This document shows, piece by piece, positions 15,913-19,934 of a DNA stretch of 19,934 nucleotides. The position numbers and the translations under genes were made by a program. The stretch lies in the NCBI GenBank assembly GCA_002448555.1, contig DJYV01000014.1:2848-22781 (forward strand), given 5' to 3'. The notes under the pieces were generated by a model. It was not told the DNA's origin. It saw only the letters and a list, made by a program, of their open reading frames with translations, and did no database searches. Positions within the stretch are counted from its first letter, which is position 1. The number at the start of each line of letters is the position of its first letter. Source of the stretch: Flavobacteriales bacterium UBA6969. Its GTDB lineage: Bacteria > Bacteroidota > Bacteroidia > Flavobacteriales_D > Sanyastnellaceae.

Positions 15913-16410
15913 ATGTCACGACCGGTAATAAGCATCATCATGGGGTCCGCAAGCGACCTTCCTGTCATGGAAAAGGCGGGAGAAGTTTTGCAGGAGTTGG
16001 ATGTGCCCTTTGAAATGACCGTGGTCTCTGCGCACCGCACGCCAGAGCGCATGGTCACCCACGCTACTGAAGCCGCAGGACGCGGCATCAAAGTCATCGT
16101 TGCGGGCGCCGGAGGTGCAGCGCACTTGCCCGGCATGACCGCATCCTTGACCACCTTGCCCGTCATCGGTGTTCCGATCCACAGCAGCAACTCCATCGAC
16201 GGATGGGATTCGGTGCTCAGCATCCTCCAGATGCCATCTGGCGTGCCGGTCGCCACCGTCGCTTTGGACGGAGGCCGCAACGCGGGGATTCTAGCCGCTC
16301 AGATCGCTGCCACCAGCGATGAAGCGTTGGCGGGTCGATTGGCGGCCTTCAAGGCTGCCCTGAAGGACAAGGTGTTGGATTCCGTCGATACCGTAGAGAA
16401 GCACTTCTGA
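15913..16410 (+). CDS. purE: N5-carboxyaminoimidazole ribonucleotide mutase
   Basis: This enzyme converts N5-CAIR to CAIR in de novo purine synthesis. The protein is 165 residues, normal for class I PurE. It shows GSASDLPV (11-18), SAHRTPERM (39-47), GAGGAAHLPGM (65-75), PVIGVP (83-88) and LQMPSGVPVATV (105-116). Class I enzymes work with PurK, which supplies N5-CAIR, but purK is not in this window. It sits between the nuclease gene (12 bases upstream) and the flavin-reductase-like gene (2 bases downstream). Confidence 0.95.
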   Translation: MSRPVISIIMGSASDLPVMEKAGEVLQELDVPFEMTVVSAHRTPERMVTHATEAAGRGIKVIVAGAGGAAHLPGMTASLTTLPVIGVPIHSSNSIDGWDSVLSILQMPSGVPVATVALDGGRNAGILAAQIAATSDEALAGRLAAFKAALKDKVLDSVDTVEKHF

Positions 16411-16412
16411 GC

Positions 16413-17324
16413 ATGGCGGAGCACGCATACGCTTCATTCAATCCTTCTGAACTCGCGGGACGCGATTTGCACGGCAAGCTCCTCGGAGGCATCGCCCCAC
16501 GTCCCATCGCCTTTGCCAGCACCGTAGATGAAGAAGGCCGCGACAACCTCGCACCGTTCAGCTACTTCAATGTGTTCTCGGCCAAGCCGCCCGTAGTCAT
16601 TTTCAGCCCGGCCCGCCGGATGAAAAACAACACGACCAAGCACACGTTGGAAAATGTGTTGGCCGTGCCGGAAGTCGTCATCAACCTCGTTGATTACAAC
16701 CTGGTGCACGCCTGTTCACTGGCCAGCGCCGATTTTGACCGGGGCGTGAGTGAATTTGAAAAGGCCGGCTTGACCGCTTTGCCGTCAGATACCGTGAAGC
16801 CCAAGCGCGTGGCGGAGAGTCCGGTCGCCTTGGAATGCAAAGTATTGCGCGTGGATTCACTCGGCGAAGAAGGCGGCGCTGGGCAATTGGTCGTCTGTGA
16901 AATTCAACGGATGCACTTCCGTTCGGATGTCCTCAACGAGGCCGGTAAGCCTGTGCCTGACTTGCTCGATTTGGTCGGTCGTTGCGGCGGTAATGCCTAC
17001 GTCCGGGCATCGGGGGCGGCGTTGTTCGAAGTACCCAAGCCGTTGGTTGCTCCTGGAATTGGGGTGGACGCCTTGCCGCGGGAGGTTCGCGAGAGCAAAA
17101 TTTTGACCGGCAATGACCTGGCCCAGTTGGGTGCCCTGCTCGAAATGCCCAATGAGACGGCTGTCAATGACTTCAAGCTCGTGGAGTTGTCCGAAATGTT
17201 CATTGAGCACGAGGGGGACGGGGTAGCGCTTGAACATGCTGTGCACTCGTTTGCTGCGCAGTGTATCGCGGATGGAAACGCGGCGGACGCCTTGAAAGCG
17301 GTGATGGCCTTTAATTTGGGTTGA
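16413..17324 (+). CDS. flavin reductase family / FMN-binding split-barrel protein
   Basis: The 303-residue protein has an N-terminal flavin reductase-like split barrel. Residues 23-53 hold the usual LLGGIAPRPIAFASTVDEEG and NLAPFSYFN segments, where FMN normally binds, followed by VVIFSPARRMKN (61-72). Members reduce flavin with NAD(P)H or bind FMN as part of other enzymes; the substrate cannot be read here. The C-terminal third (about 200-303) is helical and lacks a motif I recognise. It begins two bases after purE and ends before a hairpin-like sequence at 17326-17354. Weak resemblance to oxygenase-associated reductases is possible, but no oxygenase gene is adjacent. Confidence 0.83.
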   Translation: MAEHAYASFNPSELAGRDLHGKLLGGIAPRPIAFASTVDEEGRDNLAPFSYFNVFSAKPPVVIFSPARRMKNNTTKHTLENVLAVPEVVINLVDYNLVHACSLASADFDRGVSEFEKAGLTALPSDTVKPKRVAESPVALECKVLRVDSLGEEGGAGQLVVCEIQRMHFRSDVLNEAGKPVPDLLDLVGRCGGNAYVRASGAALFEVPKPLVAPGIGVDALPREVRESKILTGNDLAQLGALLEMPNETAVNDFKLVELSEMFIEHEGDGVALEHAVHSFAAQCIADGNAADALKAVMAFNLG

Positions 17325-17325
17325 T

Positions 17326-17354
17326 AAAAAAGCCCCGGCCCGTGCCCCGGTTTT
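17326..17354 (+). terminator. possible imperfect terminator hairpin
   Basis: An A-tract, a GC-rich block with GGC-CCGT-GCC at its core and CC/GG outer pairs separated by a 2x2 mismatch, then TTTT. It immediately follows the flavin-reductase stop and precedes the promoter box of the next gene. The stem is broken, so this is tentative. Confidence 0.35.
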
Positions 17355-17368
17355 CGAATAGGCATGAA

Positions 17369-17376
17369 TACCTTCG
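17369..17376 (+). promoter_or_regulatory. -7 box for the DUF3127 gene (TACCTTCG)
   Basis: One mismatch from TAnnTTTG, followed by TACC and the ATG at 17381. The four-base spacing is the same as for glmM and etfB and supports this start over the longer in-frame one at 17321. Confidence 0.5.
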
Positions 17377-17380
17377 TACC

Positions 17381-17752
17381 ATGAGTTTTGAAATGAAAGG
17401 GAAGATCAAAAAGATCTTCGATCAGCAGGATTTTCCAAGTGGGTTTTACAAGCGTGATTTCGTCATCACGACCGAGGACCAGTACCCACAAGACGTGAAG
17501 TTCACAGCGACGAAAGAGCGCACCGAGCAGATTGCCAAATACAACGAAGGCGATGCCGTGTTGGTCAAATTTGACATCCGCGGCCGCGAATACAACGGTA
17601 ATTTTTACGTCGACTTGAACGCGTGGCGTGTCGAGCCCGGACAGGGGGGAGCCCCTTCAGCACCGGCCGCACCGGGTGTCTCTGCAGCGCCGCTTCCGGA
17701 TGTGCCACCGATGGCCGCTTCGGGTGACGACGAGGACGATTTGCCCTTCTAA
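17381..17752 (+). CDS. DUF3127 protein with SSB-like acidic tail
   Basis: A 123-residue protein of the DUF3127 family, common in Bacteroidota and of unproven function. Residues 1-86 look like a beta-rich, OB-fold-sized domain (MSFEMKGKIKKIF at the start, VLVKFDIRGREYNG at 60-73, FYVDLNAWRVE at 75-85). A Pro/Ala/Gly linker (88-114) leads to the acidic end DDEDDLPF (116-123). That tip closely resembles the C-terminal tip of single-stranded DNA-binding protein (SSB), which recruits partner proteins. The whole layout matches SSB. DNA binding is inference. The start at 17381 is preferred to 17321, whose extra residues come from the hairpin region. The M16 peptidase gene begins eight bases after its stop. 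Confidence 0.82.
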   Translation: MSFEMKGKIKKIFDQQDFPSGFYKRDFVITTEDQYPQDVKFTATKERTEQIAKYNEGDAVLVKFDIRGREYNGNFYVDLNAWRVEPGQGGAPSAPAAPGVSAAPLPDVPPMAASGDDEDDLPF

Positions 17753-17760
17753 CCCCCTCT

Positions 17761-19035
17761 ATGGCCGACGTGCTTGAACGCGCCTTGCCCCACTTGGGGA
17801 AAGAAGAGCTCCATACTGCGCAATTCGAAAACGGATTTCGGATCATCTACAAACACGTGGATCGCCCTGTCACGCATTGCGGTTTGGTCATCAATGCGGG
17901 CACACGGGATGAAATTGCTACGCAGGGCGAAGCCGGCGTCGCCCATTTCATTGAGCATACCTTATTCAAGGGCACCCGCAAACGAAAGGCCTTTCACGTC
18001 CTGAACCGGTTGGATTCGGTGGGGGGTGAATTCAACGCCTACACGTCGAAAGAAGACACCTGGATTTACGCCGCCTTTTCGGAGCAACACCTCGAGCGAA
18101 CGGTGGAGTTGATTGCCGACATCACGTTTCATGCGACCTTCCCGGTGAACGAGATCAAGAAGGAACGCGATGTGATTTTGGATGAACTCAATGCATACCT
18201 CGACAGTCCGGCTGACTCCATTTTTGATGAGTTCGAAGAAAGGTTGTTCGCAGGCCACCCCATGGGCGGCAACATCCTTGGCAATCCGGAATCGGTGCGC
18301 GCCATGAACCGTGCGACCATCGAGGGCTTCGTTTCACGCCATTACCACCCCAACGAAATGGTGTTCAGCGTCGTGGGAGCGACCCCGTGGTCCAAAGTCA
18401 CACGGTTGTGCGAAAAGCACTTTGGTCGGGTCCAGGGCGGAGCCTCTACGCTGAACCGCGCCCCGTTTGAAGGCAGCGCCCCGTTCGATGTCCGACTAAA
18501 AAAAGACATCCACCAGGTACACCACGTCATGGGCACCTTGACCCACGGCAGCAACCATCCCGATCGCATAGGCCTGTCGCTCATCGCCAACCACCTTGGT
18601 GGCCCCACCATGAACAACCGGTTGAGCTTGAACGTGCGGGAACGTCACGGGATGGCGTACAACATCGAATGTGCCTACACGCCCTACAGCGACGTGGGCG
18701 TCTTCAGCGTGTATTTTGGAACGGACAAACGCCTCCACAAGCGCGCCGAGGCCCTCGTGCGCAAGGAGCTTGCCGCGCTTCGGAAGACCAAGCTCGGCGT
18801 GCGCCAGCTGCACAACATCAAACAGCAGATTGTCGGACATGTGGCCTTATCCCAGGATTCGGGAAGCAGCGTCATGACGAGTTTGGGGAAGAGTTTCTTG
18901 CTGTACAACCGGGTGGAGCGGCTCGAAACGGTCTTCGAAGCCATTGAGGCCATTACGGCTGAAGACGTGTTGCGGCTGGCCAATGAAGTGCTGGACGACC
19001 GCACCTGGAGTCACCTGGTATACTCCAACGCCTGA
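17761..19035 (+). CDS. M16 family zinc metallopeptidase
   Basis: This is an insulinase/mitochondrial-processing-peptidase-like protein of 424 residues, the length of single-unit (M16B-type) members. It has the inverted zinc motif HFIEH (62-66) and the third ligand Glu142 in ILDEL, exactly 76 residues after His66, so it should be catalytically active. Residues 72-150 include the conserved GGEFNAYTSKEDT (88-100). A C-terminal M16 domain follows (about 185-420), with NNRLSLNVRERHGMAYNI-like sequence near residues 285-302. There is no signal peptide, which suggests cytoplasmic action. It is probably co-transcribed with the DUF3127 gene; its targets are unknown. Confidence 0.92.
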   Translation: MADVLERALPHLGKEELHTAQFENGFRIIYKHVDRPVTHCGLVINAGTRDEIATQGEAGVAHFIEHTLFKGTRKRKAFHVLNRLDSVGGEFNAYTSKEDTWIYAAFSEQHLERTVELIADITFHATFPVNEIKKERDVILDELNAYLDSPADSIFDEFEERLFAGHPMGGNILGNPESVRAMNRATIEGFVSRHYHPNEMVFSVVGATPWSKVTRLCEKHFGRVQGGASTLNRAPFEGSAPFDVRLKKDIHQVHHVMGTLTHGSNHPDRIGLSLIANHLGGPTMNNRLSLNVRERHGMAYNIECAYTPYSDVGVFSVYFGTDKRLHKRAEALVRKELAALRKTKLGVRQLHNIKQQIVGHVALSQDSGSSVMTSLGKSFLLYNRVERLETVFEAIEAITAEDVLRLANEVLDDRTWSHLVYSNA

Positions 19036-19048
19036 GCCCCTGGCTCAG
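19032..19048. repeat. hairpin spanning both convergent stop codons
   Basis: CTGAGCC and GGCTCAG flank the loop CCT. The TGA of the peptidase gene lies in one arm and the TGA of the facing gene lies in the other. A bidirectional stop signal is possible, but there is no T-tract directly beside it, so terminator function is uncertain. Confidence 0.5.
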
Positions 19049-19452
19049 CGCCTTGAAATTTTGTGCATGTCGTTGTTGTCCGACTCGATCTGGTTCTTGA
19101 CGGAGCGGATTTTGAGGGCGATTCCGGCCCATTCGCGTTGCCCCGCTTTGATGAGCCGCTTGACGGCTTCGTCGTCGTTGTCGGCGCCGAGGGCCGCGTC
19201 TTTTAGGTAGTTGAAGCCGAATTTCTCCATCCATTGGATGGCTTGGGCATCGCCTTCCGAACCGCTAACGAGCGCCATGAGGTGCGGATGCTGGTTGGCC
19301 ATGAGCCACGACCGGGCGCTGTCGTCCAGGTGAAGCGCGTGGCAGGTGAGTGCCAACTCAGCATAATTGTTTTGCATCAGCCAATCGCGGATTTCGCGGT
19401 TGCCCGATATGGCTTCCCCCCACGCCAACAAGACTTTCGCTGGGTATTGCAT
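19045..19452 (-). CDS. hypothetical protein of about 25-residue helical repeats
   Basis: I do not recognise the family. The 135-residue protein has no signal peptide or membrane segment. It contains four imperfect units of 25-26 residues: 20-45 (starts EIRDWLM), 46-70 (ARSWLMA), 71-95 (AIQWMEK) and 96 to about 118 (AVKRLIK). Each starts with a charged/Ala position, a bulky WL/WM pair and a hydrophobic second half, suggesting a small all-helical repeat scaffold. The end is charged (NQIESDNNDMHKISRR). Codon use resembles the neighbours. The start at 19452 is supported by a TATCTTGG box four bases upstream. Its stop is convergent with the M16 peptidase stop, nine bases away. Confidence 0.75.
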   Translation of the reverse strand: MQYPAKVLLAWGEAISGNREIRDWLMQNNYAELALTCHALHLDDSARSWLMANQHPHLMALVSGSEGDAQAIQWMEKFGFNYLKDAALGADNDDEAVKRLIKAGQREWAGIALKIRSVKNQIESDNNDMHKISRR

Positions 19453-19456
19453 GGAG

Positions 19457-19464
19457 CCAAGATA
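19457..19464 (-). promoter_or_regulatory. -7 box for the repeat-protein gene (TATCTTGG)
   Basis: One mismatch from TAnnTTTG on the minus strand, followed by CTCC and the ATG at 19452. It is back to back with the transporter promoter, eight bases away. Confidence 0.45.
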
Positions 19465-19472
19465 AGCGGGGG

Positions 19473-19480
19473 TATCTTTG
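19473..19480 (+). promoter_or_regulatory. -7 box for the MFS transporter gene (TATCTTTG)
   Basis: Exact match to TAnnTTTG, with a TTG at 19447-19449 23 bases upstream as a possible -33 element. The GTG start at 19488 follows after seven bases, so a very short or absent leader is expected. Confidence 0.6.
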
Positions 19481-19487
19481 CGGCCAA

Positions 19488-19934
19488 GTGACGAAACAAG
19501 CTCCTCCCGAGAACGCCACCATGTTCTCCTCCCAGTTTTGGGTTCTCTGCACCAGTACCGTTTTCTTCATGGCCAGCTTCGGCATGGTCATGCCTGAGTT
19601 GCCTGGCTTTTTGACGGAGTTGGGCCGTCCGGATTTGATCGGTTGGATTGTGGGGCTATTCACAGTGGGAGCCTTCCTTTCGCGGTTTTTGAGTGGGCGG
19701 ATTGCCGACCGAGCAGGGCGGAGGCCGGTGATGCTTTTCGGCACGTGGGTCACTACGATTGCCGGATTGGGCTACATCGGCGTCAGCGCCATCACGGGCG
19801 AGGCAGTCTGGAGTGGAGTGCCGGTCGCCGTGTGGGCGTTCCTGACCCTGCGCCTGCTGCACGGCATGAGCACCGGATTCCGCCCTACAGGCACCACGGC
19901 TTTCCTCACCGACATTACGCCCCTCAACCGCCGC
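19488..19934 (+). CDS. major facilitator superfamily transporter (partial, 3' end beyond the window)
   Basis: The reading frame is open to the window edge, giving 149 residues that I translated by hand. It shows a first membrane helix (about 17-36), MPELPGFLTELG (35-46), a second helix (about 51-68), and the MFS loop motif A as GRIADRAGRRP (70-80), then two or three more helices (82-101, 111-127). This is the N-terminal third of a 12-helix secondary transporter; the substrate cannot be named. The start may be the GTG at 19488 or the ATG at 19521 (preceded by ACC). The GTG is seven bases from the promoter box. It is divergent from the small repeat-protein gene. Confidence 0.88.
   Translation, partial: MTKQAPPENATMFSSQFWVLCTSTVFFMASFGMVMPELPGFLTELGRPDLIGWIVGLFTVGAFLSRFLSGRIADRAGRRPVMLFGTWVTTIAGLGYIGVSAITGEAVWSGVPVAVWAFLTLRLLHGMSTGFRPTGTTAFLTDITPLNRR

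Noticed and set aside
1..19934. Mobile element, phage, CRISPR, tRNA or defence island
   Set aside because: No transposase or integrase motifs, no regularly spaced direct repeats, no cloverleaf-like sequence and no defence-type domains were seen. Gene content is housekeeping.

Overview
This 19.9-kb window looks like a core chromosomal segment of a Bacteroidota bacterium, most likely Flavobacteriales with a fairly GC-rich genome. The evidence is: (i) promoter-like boxes matching the Bacteroidota -7 consensus TAnnTTTG just upstream of many starts, with no clear Shine-Dalgarno sites; (ii) typical flavobacterial families (ComA-like phosphosulfolactate synthase, DUF3127, DUF368, bacterial GH3, nuclease-UVR fusion); (iii) a membrane pyrophosphatase carrying the residue pattern of Flavobacterium-type K+-dependent H+ pumps. 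I see no tRNA, rRNA, CRISPR array, insertion sequence or phage gene. No gap between genes exceeds 140 bases.

Left block, minus strand (1-5016): a tightly packed run, read right to left, of a TPR protein, a ComA-like phosphosulfolactate synthase, a rhodanese, a DUF368 membrane protein, aroE and a murQ gene cut by the left edge. Rhodanese/DUF368 and DUF368/aroE overlap by ATGA. MurQ (muropeptide recycling), DUF368 (undecaprenyl-phosphate translocation) and the divergent glmM (amino-sugar precursor) give this corner a cell-envelope theme.

Middle block, plus strand (5129-10035): glmM, a cysteine desulfurase, a GH3-family acyl-adenylating/amide synthetase-like protein and a deoxynucleoside kinase. 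A strong bidirectional terminator (10089-10118) separates this from a minus-strand pair: pdhB (pyruvate dehydrogenase E1 beta) followed by hppA (ion-pumping pyrophosphatase).

Right block, plus strand (13588-19035): etfB-etfA, a bifunctional nuclease with a UVR tail, purE, a flavin-reductase-like protein, a DUF3127 protein ending in an SSB-like acidic tip, and an M16 zinc peptidase. A small convergent gene (19045-19452) encodes an unrecognised protein built of about 25-residue repeats. It shares a divergent promoter region with a major facilitator transporter cut by the right edge.

The genes are mostly housekeeping: envelope precursors, sulfur transfer, energy metabolism and purine synthesis. 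I do not see a clear new multi-gene system. The most unusual signals are a recurrent promoter box placed exactly four bases before the start codon (predicting leaderless mRNAs), the SSB-like tail on the DUF3127 protein, the relocated glutamate in the pyrophosphatase, and the repeat protein of unknown function.
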